Shown here in pieces: positions 18,479-26,321 of a stretch of DNA of 64,000 nt. The DNA comes from Persebacter sp965221835 (lineage in GTDB: Bacteria > Pseudomonadota > Gammaproteobacteria > Tethybacterales > Persebacteraceae): positions 372,001-436,000 of the forward strand of contig OZ244916.1 in NCBI GenBank assembly GCA_965221835.1, given 5' to 3'. The position numbers were made by a program, and so were the translations under genes. Numbering within the stretch: position 1 is the stretch's first letter; the number at the start of each line of letters is the position of its first letter. A model generated the notes under the pieces. The model was not told the origin of the DNA. It searched no databases and was given only the letters and a program-made list of their open reading frames with translations.

Positions 18479-19222
18479 ATGACAAAAAAAACAGCATTGA
18501 TTACAGGCGGATTGGGCGGCATCGGCACGGCAATTTGTCGCCGTTTGCGTAGCGAAGATTACGCAGTCGCCACAACATACATTCATAACGGTCCCCGTTT
18601 GGAAAAATGGCTTGCCGACCGCAAAGCGGAAGGTTATGAAGATTTCCATCCCTATTTGTGCGACATCACCCGCTGGGAAGATTGCGTTGCATTGGGCGAA
18701 AAAATAGAAAAAGATTTGGGCGGCGTGGATGTATTAGTCAACAACGCCGGAATCACCCGTGACGGTCTTTTTCGCAAAATGACTCCGCAAATGTGGGACG
18801 AAGTTATGGCGACAAATTTGGATAGCGTTTTTTATGTCAGCCGGCAGTTTGTGGAAGGAATGACAAAACGAGGTTTCGGTCGCATCATCAACATTTCTTC
18901 GGTCAACGGACAAAAAGGGCAATTCGGGCAAGTCAACTATTCGGCGGCAAAAGCGGGAATGCACGGTTTTACCAAGGCACTTGCGCAAGAAGTCGTCAAA
19001 AAAGGCGTGACGGTCAATACGATTTCGCCGGGCTATATCGGTACCGAAATGGTGAAAGCGATTGCCGAAGAAGTTCGCGAAAAAATTCGTGCGCAAATTC
19101 CGGTCGGTCGTTTCGGCGAACCAGACGAAATCGCCCATATCGTCTCATTCCTCGCCGCCGAAGAATCCGCCTTCATCACCGGTGCAAACATCGCCGCAAA
19201 CGGCGGACAGCACATGTTTTGA
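18479..19222 (+). CDS. phaB: Acetoacetyl-CoA reductase
   Basis: A 247-residue short-chain dehydrogenase that reduces acetoacetyl-CoA to (R)-3-hydroxybutyryl-CoA with NADPH. The cofactor motif is Thr-Gly-Gly-Leu-Gly-Gly-Ile-Gly near the N-terminus, with Asn-Asn-Ala-Gly, the Ser of Asn-Ile-Ser-Ser and the catalytic Tyr-Ser-Ala-Ala-Lys following. The start has a GGAG 9 bases upstream and lies 25 bp after phaA. It is the last gene of the operon and is followed by a terminator. Confidence 0.94.
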   Translation: MTKKTALITGGLGGIGTAICRRLRSEDYAVATTYIHNGPRLEKWLADRKAEGYEDFHPYLCDITRWEDCVALGEKIEKDLGGVDVLVNNAGITRDGLFRKMTPQMWDEVMATNLDSVFYVSRQFVEGMTKRGFGRIINISSVNGQKGQFGQVNYSAAKAGMHGFTKALAQEVVKKGVTVNTISPGYIGTEMVKAIAEEVREKIRAQIPVGRFGEPDEIAHIVSFLAAEESAFITGANIAANGGQHMF

Positions 19223-19246
19223 TAGTTTGGATTTTGCAAAGAAAAT

Positions 19247-19282
19247 GGCGGACGGGATTTTATTTCCCGCCCGCCTTTTTTG
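19247..19282 (+). terminator. Rho-independent terminator of the pha operon
   Basis: An 11-bp GC-rich stem with one mismatch (GGCGGACGGGA / TCCCGCCCGCC) at 19247-19275, followed by a run of T. Confidence 0.8.
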
Positions 19283-19312
19283 TTTTAATATGCGGCGGAA
19301 TATCGCTTCTTC

Positions 19313-19474
19313 CTCGCCCCCGACATTTGTCGGGGGCGAAACAAGTACGGCGGAGTTTACTCCGCCCCGCAATTCCCGATTTCCCGCCGCAATCTATCGT
19401 TCGCGGAAAATTCCAGATTTTGCAGCAGTAAACTGCTGCGGCTGATTTCGCCCCCGACAAATGTCAGGGGCGAG
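19313..19474. mobile_element. 162-bp MITE-like element with 28-29 bp terminal inverted repeats
   Basis: The left end CTCGCCCCCGACATTTGTCG plus GGGGCGAAA (19313-19341) is mirrored at the right end 19446-19474 with one change. The interior holds two more hairpins (GGCGGAGTTTACTCCGCC and GCAGCAGTAAACTGCTGC). No coding capacity. A truncated second copy lies at 22284-22354. Whether it was ever mobile is inference. Confidence 0.6.
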
Positions 19475-19484
19475 AAATTAAGAA

Positions 19485-21794
19485 TCAGAAACGATGCACC
19501 GCATTTATCTGAAATCTTCCGCCATTCGCAAAATCTGCGGCATTTTCCCATCTAAATCCCGCAGACGGGTGAATCGTCCAGCGATTGTAATGCAAAACGC
19601 CTTCCAGATTTAACTCGTTTTGCGTTTCGGTTTGTATGCCGAAATCGGATTCTTTCCATTCGGAATGCATCCGGTAAACCGGCGACAAACTCCAAATCCC
19701 GCCTCGCAAATCCGCCGACAACGACAAATCATAATCGGCAGTTTTGCCCGCAATAGATTCCGAAAATGCCGCCGTCCAAATCTCGCCATTGAACTTCGCC
19801 CCGGATTCGTAATGCAAATCTCCGAATTTTCCGTCCGTATTCGTCTGTCCCGCCGACCAATACAAATCCCATTCTCCTATTTCGTATTTCGCCCGACCGC
19901 CGAAATGTGCAGAATATCCGCTTTCGCTAAATGCATAACCCGCATCGGGCGAGAACGAAAATGCCCGAACATCGCCGCTGTGGAAATAATGCACAATCGC
20001 AACCATCCCCAAAATTCCGCCGACAACGCCCGCAACTTTCGCACTTTCTTGTGCGTCGCCCGAACTCTCAACAACCAACAAAATCCGAGGCACTTCCAAA
20101 TCGCCGTAAAATATCTGATTCTCGCCGCCGGCAACAACCACAACAATCAGCCGGTCAGTTTCAACATCAAAACCGTCCGGCATCGCCGGAAATCCCTCAC
20201 TGCCAAAAACTTGCAAATCCGCACAATCGGGAACCGCAAAACTATCAGAAGCGGCAGTTCTCCGCATCGCACAACCGTTCGCCGTGTCGCCATTTTCGGC
20301 AATTTGCGGTTGCGATTCTCTTGCGGCGGCAACAGCCGAATCGTTTCGTTCAAGCGGAATCCCGCAAATTTCCGCAACTTCTTGCCGGTTTTCGCTAAAT
20401 GCAAATCCCGTTTGCCATCTTGCGTTTTCGCATGAGTCGGCGGTATAAGTCGCCGAAATAAATGCCGACCCCGCCAAAACTTCGGCGGCAGAAACGCAAA
20501 TACCGCCGCTATTCGCCGGTTCAAAAACTTGCATATTATCGCAATCTTCGGCAGTCCGAGGTTCGCATATTTTATCGGCATCGTTTAACGATTCCGTTTC
20601 GCCGCAAACCGGATTTACGCAAACGCCGTTTTCGGCAGTTTGTTCGCCCTCGCAATCCGAAGTCACAAGCGGACGACATTTGTCGGTTTCGCTATCGTCA
20701 AAAATCGGCATCGCAACGCCATAAACCGAAAAACATTCCGCATCGCCATCTGCAATTGTCGGCAGACGGCAGTTGCCGGTCGCTATTGCGGCGGAATCCA
20801 TATCGTCAAAAATCGGAAATGCTGCCGGACATTCGCCCATTTCGCCCGCCGCCCGACACATTCCGTCATCGCCTAATATCGGAGTCGCTTCCATAGATGC
20901 ACAATCCGATGCGTTTCTTTCGCACATTGTCGGATTTACTCTTGCGGAAAATCCGGTTAGGCAATCGCAGTTGCCGTTGTTTAGTTGCGTTGTTGTTGTA
21001 TCGCAACTCGGATTTTCGCAAAGATTATTGACGACGGTTTGAATTCCGATGCAATCGTTATTTGCGGGCGTGCGAAGGTCGCAAGTAGACGGCGTATTTG
21101 CTTCATTAAAATATTCTGTGTTCAAACAATCCGATGCTTGCAATAATCTGCAATTTACTTCGTCATCCGAAATATAACCGGTTGCACATTGAACCGGTTG
21201 AAATCCGAAAGCGTCTCTTGTTAGCGTGTCGGTTCTTTGCCAATTTGATTCAATAAGAAAAAATTGAGTTGCGGTTTTGTCCGCTTGCGGGGCATTTGTC
21301 GGGTCGGCGGCAGTCGGCAAAACATCGCCTTCTCCTCCCGCTACAAATAATTCAGTGTTGCCCGCTTTTCTATATGTTCGTACGGAAATGCGAAATTCAA
21401 TGGGTGCACCGGCAATATAGTTATCTCGTAAAATGACAACATCTCCCGCCCTTATTTCTCGTTTTGTGTCAAAGCCCGTGCAAACAGCATTAAATTCCGG
21501 CAAAACAGCGGTTATTGAAGGCAAATTCCCACCGTCTAATCGCCCGTCGCTTGTTCGTATACATGCAAACGCCAATATATGACTGCTTGCACCTGCAAGA
21601 TCTCTCGAAATTTGCTGAATAGAATTATTAAAATTAAATGATTGCCTTGTCGTACTAAAAGCAATTATATTCTGCGTTCCAACATCGTAAAAAACTCTCG
21701 CACTTGCGGGAGTCGTAACTTGTGCATTTGCGGATGTAAATCCCGCCGCAAAAAAGACGGCGAAAAGAATGATTTTATTGATTGTATTTTTCAT
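19485..21794 (-). CDS. Cysteine-rich surface protein with C-terminal outer-membrane barrel
   Basis: A 769-residue exported protein. The ATG at 21794 follows GAGGAG and begins a signal peptide ending Ala-Asn-Ala near residue 24. Residues about 25-200 are a globular, beta-rich domain. Residues about 200-480 hold some thirty cysteines in EGF-like spacing. Then comes a hydrophobic helix (Val-Ala-Gly-Val-Val-Gly-Gly-Ile-Leu-Gly-Met) and a final 170 residues of alternating beta strands ending in Arg-Phe, as in autotransporter barrels. No named family was recognised. Inferred role: surface adhesin or receptor. The start overlaps the stop of an upstream repetitive open frame. Confidence 0.8.
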   Translation of the reverse strand: MKNTINKIILFAVFFAAGFTSANAQVTTPASARVFYDVGTQNIIAFSTTRQSFNFNNSIQQISRDLAGASSHILAFACIRTSDGRLDGGNLPSITAVLPEFNAVCTGFDTKREIRAGDVVILRDNYIAGAPIEFRISVRTYRKAGNTELFVAGGEGDVLPTAADPTNAPQADKTATQFFLIESNWQRTDTLTRDAFGFQPVQCATGYISDDEVNCRLLQASDCLNTEYFNEANTPSTCDLRTPANNDCIGIQTVVNNLCENPSCDTTTTQLNNGNCDCLTGFSARVNPTMCERNASDCASMEATPILGDDGMCRAAGEMGECPAAFPIFDDMDSAAIATGNCRLPTIADGDAECFSVYGVAMPIFDDSETDKCRPLVTSDCEGEQTAENGVCVNPVCGETESLNDADKICEPRTAEDCDNMQVFEPANSGGICVSAAEVLAGSAFISATYTADSCENARWQTGFAFSENRQEVAEICGIPLERNDSAVAAARESQPQIAENGDTANGCAMRRTAASDSFAVPDCADLQVFGSEGFPAMPDGFDVETDRLIVVVVAGGENQIFYGDLEVPRILLVVESSGDAQESAKVAGVVGGILGMVAIVHYFHSGDVRAFSFSPDAGYAFSESGYSAHFGGRAKYEIGEWDLYWSAGQTNTDGKFGDLHYESGAKFNGEIWTAAFSESIAGKTADYDLSLSADLRGGIWSLSPVYRMHSEWKESDFGIQTETQNELNLEGVLHYNRWTIHPSAGFRWENAADFANGGRFQINAVHRF

Positions 21795-22129
21795 GGTTTT
21801 GCTCCTCTGATTAAAAATGTCTGCGAAAGTATAACACACATTCCGCCCGAATTTGCAAAAAAAACGGGCGGGTTCGGCAAAAAATGCGTAAATCGCTGAT
21901 TTCCCGCCTTTTTGCGGCAAACTGCTGGCTGAAAAAAGGATTTTATTCCGTAACGAAATGATTCCATTCCGTAACCAAACAATTTAATTCCGTAACCAAA
22001 TGAAATTATTCCGTAACCAAATGAATTAATTCCGTAACCGAACATTTCCATTCCGTAACCAAATGAATTAATTCCGTAACCGAACGCTTTCATTCCGTAA
22101 CCAAACAATTTAATTCCGTAACCAAACAA
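21791..22129 (-). other. Open frame of Phe-Gly-Tyr-Gly heptads, coding status uncertain
   Basis: The 21-bp array reads on the minus strand as about ten heptapeptides Phe-Gly-Tyr-Gly-x-x-x, then about 45 unpatterned residues. Its TGA overlaps the ATG of the surface protein gene as ATGA, the coupling seen between real genes in this window. No Shine-Dalgarno sequence or signal peptide was seen, and the frame may be open only because the repeat length is a multiple of 3. Confidence 0.25.
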
Positions 22130-22174
22130 TTTAATTCCGTAACCAAATGAAATTATTCCGTAACCAAATCCAAA
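21944..22174. repeat. Eleven tandem copies of a 21-bp repeat
   Basis: The unit is ATTCCGTAACCAAATGAATTA with a constant ATTCCGTAACC core and a variable last 7-9 bases. The first and last units are less regular. The array fills most of the gap between the surface protein gene and midA. The rest of the gap holds a dRS3-like dyad and a truncated MITE-like copy. Confidence 0.9.
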
Positions 22175-22212
22175 AAAACGCCGTAAACACGGAAATTCAT
22201 CGGCAAAAATGG

Positions 22213-22232
22213 ATTCCCGCTTTCGCGGGAAT
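22213..22232. repeat. dRS3-like dyad ATTCCC-N8-GGGAAT, second copy
   Basis: Same 20-bp architecture as 6694-6713, differing only in the central eight bases, and sharing flanking ATGG before and GACGG after. Confidence 0.6.
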
Positions 22233-22283
22233 GACGGCGGGGAGGCGGGATTTTGTCGGCAAGAAATAACATCGGCGGGGCGG

Positions 22284-22354
22284 GGGGCGAAAATCGGCGG
22301 GGCGGAGTAAACTCCGCCGAACTCGTTTCGCCCCCGACAAATGTCAGGGGCGAG
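22284..22354. mobile_element. Truncated second copy of the MITE-like element
   Basis: The right end is identical to 19446-19474. One interior hairpin (GGCGGAGTAAACTCCGCC) is kept, and the left end lacks its first 18 or so bases. Confidence 0.5.
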
Positions 22355-22384
22355 AATTGGGTGAAAAAGGATGGCGGCGGGGGG

Positions 22385-23479
22385 TTATAGACGGATTCGG
22401 TGGTTGCCTTGGGTGAATCCGAGTAGGGGGGGGAGGGTGCCTTTGACGAATGCGATGAGTTTGAATAATTCGCCCATTTCGTGCGGCGAGAGGAGTTTTT
22501 GTGCTCCCGATGCGAGTTTTGCGTATTCGGCGGTGTTGCATTCGGCGAATTTTTTTTGTAATGTTGCGGCGATTCCGCAGTTGATTAGAAAATGCGATTG
22601 TGTTGTATAACCGGCGAGGGATGCCCCGCCCGCTGTGCCGGCTTCGGCGATGGCGGTAAAATCTAAATGGGCGGTGATGTCTTTGTTGCCGGGCGATTCT
22701 AATGGGGCGGAATCGGATTTTTGGGCGTGATGGCACATGAGTGTGCCGCCGTTTCGTTGCGGGTGATAGAACTCGTTGCGGGCGAATCCGTAATCGGCGA
22801 AAATGAGTGCGCCTCGGGTTAGGATTTCGCACAGGGTTTTTGTCAATGCTTCGGCACGGGGATTGGCTTCGGTGAGATAGTTGTCGGGCGGATTTATTTG
22901 TTGCAGGCGGCGGATGATTTCGGCATCGGCGGCGGCGGGGGGGCGGTTTTGCCATTGCAATTTGCCGTTTTGGGTGGTGACTCCGCGAACTTGCCATTTT
23001 CCGTTATTTTTGGCATATAAACGGAAGGGGATTGCGTCTAGTACTTCGTTGCCGAAGATGATTCCGTCAAACGATTTTGGTAGCGATTCTAACCAAATTG
23101 GCGATTGCAGGGTTTGTTGTTGTTTTTGGCGTAGGGCGGCGGAGGTTTCTAAAATGTAATGGCGGCGGATTTTTTTGTGGAGGATTTTTGCCAAAGATGC
23201 GGAAAGTTTGCCGTTGCCGGCACCGAGTTCTAAGATATCGCCGGCGGTGTGCGGCAGGATTTGGGATATTTGGGCGGCAAGCATTTGGGCGAAGAGGGGG
23301 GAAATGTCGGGTGCGGTGATAAAATCGCCGTTTATGCCGAATTGGACTTTTCCGCTGCCATAGAAGCCGTTGCGGGGGTCGTGTAGGGCGATTTCCAGAT
23401 AGCGGTCAAAGGATATCCAGCCGTCCGATTTGGCGATAGCGGCGATAATGGCGGCGAGGGCGGGAGAGGATTCTGTCAT
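22385..23479 (-). CDS. MidA/NDUFAF7-type SAM-dependent methyltransferase
   Basis: A 364-residue class I methyltransferase of the DUF185 family. In mitochondria the relative NDUFAF7 methylates an arginine of complex I subunit NDUFS2; bacterial roles are less certain. Visible motifs are Phe-Asp-Arg-Tyr-Leu-Glu-Ile-Ala-Leu-His-Asp-Pro near the N-terminus, the SAM loop Glu-Leu-Gly-Ala-Gly-Asn-Gly-Lys-Leu, and Gly-Asn-Glu-Val-Leu-Asp-Ala-Ile-Pro-Phe. An alternative ATG lies 11 codons upstream at 23512; neither has a good Shine-Dalgarno. It is divergent from cysE. Confidence 0.85.
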   Translation of the reverse strand: MTESSPALAAIIAAIAKSDGWISFDRYLEIALHDPRNGFYGSGKVQFGINGDFITAPDISPLFAQMLAAQISQILPHTAGDILELGAGNGKLSASLAKILHKKIRRHYILETSAALRQKQQQTLQSPIWLESLPKSFDGIIFGNEVLDAIPFRLYAKNNGKWQVRGVTTQNGKLQWQNRPPAAADAEIIRRLQQINPPDNYLTEANPRAEALTKTLCEILTRGALIFADYGFARNEFYHPQRNGGTLMCHHAQKSDSAPLESPGNKDITAHLDFTAIAEAGTAGGASLAGYTTQSHFLINCGIAATLQKKFAECNTAEYAKLASGAQKLLSPHEMGELFKLIAFVKGTLPPLLGFTQGNHRIRL

Positions 23480-23549
23480 TTTGGGCGGGGGCGGTGATAC
23501 AATATTATACATTTGCCCGCCGGGTGGCGTGGTTTTAAGGAGGTGTGAA

Positions 23550-24263
23550 ATGGGATTTTGGGAACGGCGGACGGAAGAGATGGAAGTTTATATGCGGCGA
23601 GATCCGGCGGCGCGAAATTTTTGGGAAATAGCGTTTTGCTATCCCGGTTTGCATGCGGTGTGGTTTCATCGGTTAAATTCGTTTTTGTGGCGGAAAGGTG
23701 CGTGTTGGTTGGCACGATTTATGTCGCATATTGCACGATGGTTGACTGGCGTAGAAATTCATCCGGCGGCGGTTTTGGGCGAACGGGTTTTTATTGACCA
23801 CGGAATGGGCGTTGTGATTGGGGCGTCTGCCGAAGTGGGCGACGATTGTTCTATTTATCAGGGCGTGACATTGGGCGGGACGACTCAGATATTTCGCGGA
23901 AAACGGCATCCGACTTTGGAAAAAGGCGTGATTGTCGGGGCGGGGGCGAAAGTTTTGGGACCGATTATTATCGGCGAAGGTGCGCGCATCGGTTCCAATG
24001 CGGTGGTGGTAAAAGAAGTCATGGCGGGCTGCACAGCAGTCGGCATCCCGGCACGAATTTTGAACGGCAAAGACACCCCCCCCGATTCCGATTCCGCCTC
24101 GGATTCCGATTCCGATTCAGATTCGGAAGAAAAATTCGCCGCCTATGCAGTAGACGAAAAAAGCACAAGTTGCGAAGACAGCGTGGAAACATTGTCTGCA
24201 AAAGTTGCGGAGTTGGAGGCGAAGATTGAGAGGATGGGGAGGGGGGACGGAAATTCCGTATAA
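23550..24263 (+). CDS. cysE: Serine O-acetyltransferase
   Basis: A 237-residue enzyme that makes O-acetylserine for cysteine synthesis. An N-terminal helical part is followed by left-handed beta-helix hexapeptides including Ile-Asp-His-Gly-Met-Gly-Val-Val-Ile-Gly and Tyr-Gln-Gly-Val-Thr-Leu-Gly-Gly-Thr, which match CysE. The ATG at 23550 follows a strong AAGGAGG. After the catalytic domain comes an unusual Asp-Ser repeat tail (about residues 179-194) built from 6-nt units, then a short coiled coil. The tail is unlike standard CysE C-termini, which bind cysteine or CysK. Confidence 0.9.
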   Translation: MGFWERRTEEMEVYMRRDPAARNFWEIAFCYPGLHAVWFHRLNSFLWRKGACWLARFMSHIARWLTGVEIHPAAVLGERVFIDHGMGVVIGASAEVGDDCSIYQGVTLGGTTQIFRGKRHPTLEKGVIVGAGAKVLGPIIIGEGARIGSNAVVVKEVMAGCTAVGIPARILNGKDTPPDSDSASDSDSDSDSEEKFAAYAVDEKSTSCEDSVETLSAKVAELEAKIERMGRGDGNSV

Positions 24264-24314
24264 TCCGTTTGGGCGGGGAATTTTTCGCAAATATTCATCC
24301 AAAAAGAGGAAGAA

Positions 24315-25307
24315 ATGAAAATGTCTATTCTTTTGCCGTTTGCCGTTTCGTTTGCGGCGGCGATCTTCGCGCTTTCGGTATCGGCGACCGTGGTTGCGCA
24401 GGAAACTACGCCTCTGCATGAAGCGGCGCGGGCTGGAAATACTGACGAAGTGTGGCGTCTATTGTCTAATGGTGCGCGCCCAAATTCCATTCGGAGCGAG
24501 GGCGATAAAACGCCGTTATATTTGGCGGCGGAAAACGGGCATATTGATGTCATGGAAATTTTGTTGCAAAACGGCGCGAAGCCGAATTTTGGATTGTCGT
24601 TGGAGGCGGCGGCAAAAAATGGATATGTTCAGGCGGTAGAAATGTTGATTGATTACGGCGCAAAAGCAAGCGGCGGCATGGAACTCGCGGTGAAGAATGG
24701 GCATGCGCCCGTGGTGCAAATTCTATTAAATAGCGGCGCGGACGCGAACAAGGATTTCCCTTTGCGTTTGGCGGCGCAGGAAGGTCATGCTGATGTAGCC
24801 CGGGTACTGCTTGCGGGCGGCGCGAATCCAAATATAAAAAGATATGATTGGGATGACACGGCGTTGCATGTTGCCGCGGATAAAGGTTATGCAAATGTTG
24901 CCTATGTTTTACTGGAAGGAGGCGCAAAAACGAACATTAGAAACCACATTAGAACTTATTATCGCGGCATTGATGTAACCTGCTCCTCCCCTTCGCCGGG
25001 CTGTGACGACAGGCAGCAATCCGGCGGACGAGTTCCTCTGCATAATGCTGCAGAGCGCGGACATGCGAATGTCATAAGAGCGTTAATTTCCGGCGGCGCG
25101 AATCCTAATCAAAAAGATATACGAGGACTTGATCCTTTGTATTTTGCAATTAAAGGAAATCACACCGAGGCGGTAAATGCACTTTTGGATGGCGGCGCAG
25201 ACCCAGAATGGAATTCCGACTGGGGACGACGGCTTTTGGGGTGGGCTAAACAAACGCGCAATGATGAAATCATTGAATCTCTTTTGCAGGCAGGTGCGGA
25301 AGAATGA
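24315..25307 (+). CDS. Exported ankyrin-repeat protein
   Basis: A 330-residue protein with a signal peptide (Met-Lys-Met-Ser, hydrophobic core, Val-Val-Ala-Gln near residue 29) and about nine ankyrin repeats with the usual Leu-His-x-Ala-Ala and Leu-Leu-x-x-Gly-Ala motifs. Between repeats 6 and 7 is a loop with two Cys, which could form a disulfide in the periplasm. GAGGAAG precedes the ATG. Periplasmic or secreted ankyrin proteins bind other proteins; in host-associated bacteria some act on host targets. The partner here is unknown. Nothing links it to cysE beyond proximity. Confidence 0.85.
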   Translation: MKMSILLPFAVSFAAAIFALSVSATVVAQETTPLHEAARAGNTDEVWRLLSNGARPNSIRSEGDKTPLYLAAENGHIDVMEILLQNGAKPNFGLSLEAAAKNGYVQAVEMLIDYGAKASGGMELAVKNGHAPVVQILLNSGADANKDFPLRLAAQEGHADVARVLLAGGANPNIKRYDWDDTALHVAADKGYANVAYVLLEGGAKTNIRNHIRTYYRGIDVTCSSPSPGCDDRQQSGGRVPLHNAAERGHANVIRALISGGANPNQKDIRGLDPLYFAIKGNHTEAVNALLDGGADPEWNSDWGRRLLGWAKQTRNDEIIESLLQAGAEE

Positions 25308-25376
25308 CGAATTCTTTTTTCCGCCGCAAATTGTCGCATTTCCGTCCGAATTAGACATTTGCGCGGGGCGGACGAA

Positions 25377-25419
25377 GTTTTGCAAAGACAAATAAAAGAT
25401 CTTTTTATCTTTGCAAAAC
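25377..25419. terminator. 12-bp perfect inverted repeat, possible terminator of the ankyrin gene
   Basis: GTTTTGCAAAGA (25377-25388) and TCTTTGCAAAAC (25408-25419) enclose a second smaller dyad around AGATCT. It is followed by ATTTTTGC rather than a long T-run. Confidence 0.4.
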
Positions 25420-25526
25420 ATTTTTGCGGATAAATCCGATATTCATCCACAGGACTCGTGCGCATCTGCAAACGATTCGGATTCGTCCGCGCAAATGTTA
25501 TAATCGGGCGGAAAAAGGGGGAAGAA

Positions 25527-26288
25527 GTGAACCGCGAAGAGTGGAAGAAAAAGATATTGGAACGCATTGAATCCGCGGCGGGGGAAAGGCGGCTTTTGTA
25601 CTATGATGAATTGCTGGTGTTGTCGGGGGACGGTAATCCAGACAGACCGGAATTGTACGAAATTTTGGGTGAGATAAACAATGAAAGACAAGACGGACTT
25701 AAGCCCTCCGCGATTGTTGTGAGCAAGGAAATGGGCATGCCCGGTGCCGGTTTTTACAGAGAATTTATGCCCGAGGCGGGGACGAACGTCTTTAAGTTTT
25801 TTGCCGGAGAGGCGAAAAAAGTTTTTCAGCATTACGCTCCCGATGCGCCGAAAAACTATGGCGTATTAATTGATGCCGATAATGTGGCGTCAAAGAATGT
25901 TGCCGATTTTTTGCGGAAACAATCAAGATTTCCGATAGTCCTCCGTGCTTGCGGAATTGCCGACAAGTGGGAGTGGGGCATAAAACTGATTAATGAATCG
26001 TTTTCCCAATGCGACCCGCAATATTACAGCGTTCCTGCGCCCGCCGGAACAAAAAAGCATCAGAAACAGCACGACGCGGCTGATTTCTTTTTGTCTATGA
26101 CGGGTGCCGTGATGATGGAAAAAACTTACGACAAGCGATTGCTGGATGAAATTTATATTATGTCCGGCGACAAAGATTTTGCATATTTGCGAAAATTTAT
26201 TAACGGATACCGCGTTGATGTTCTCTGCTTTAATAATCGGATGGAAAAAGTTCCGTGCGCAGGAAAAGGCAAGAAACGGATAATCTGA
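25527..26288 (+). CDS. NYN-domain (PIN-like) nuclease protein
   Basis: A 253-residue protein. The second half is a NYN domain: Gly-Val-Leu-Ile-Asp-Ala-Asp-Asn at the first strand, Asp-Ala-Ala-Asp-Phe in the middle and Met-Ser-Gly-Asp-Lys-Asp-Phe near the end supply the acidic metal-binding residues expected for an RNase of this fold. The N-terminal 110 residues resemble a small domain with the sequence Val-Ser-Lys-Glu-Met-Gly-Met-Pro-Gly-Ala-Gly-Phe, seen at the ends of some phage and mobile-element proteins (from memory). The GTG start at 25527 follows GGGGGAAG. A -10 box TATAAT lies at 25499-25504. The target RNA is unknown. Confidence 0.8.
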   Translation: MNREEWKKKILERIESAAGERRLLYYDELLVLSGDGNPDRPELYEILGEINNERQDGLKPSAIVVSKEMGMPGAGFYREFMPEAGTNVFKFFAGEAKKVFQHYAPDAPKNYGVLIDADNVASKNVADFLRKQSRFPIVLRACGIADKWEWGIKLINESFSQCDPQYYSVPAPAGTKKHQKQHDAADFFLSMTGAVMMEKTYDKRLLDEIYIMSGDKDFAYLRKFINGYRVDVLCFNNRMEKVPCAGKGKKRII

Positions 26289-26321
26289 TTTGGTTTGCTG
26301 CGAATTGGGGGGTGAAAATTT

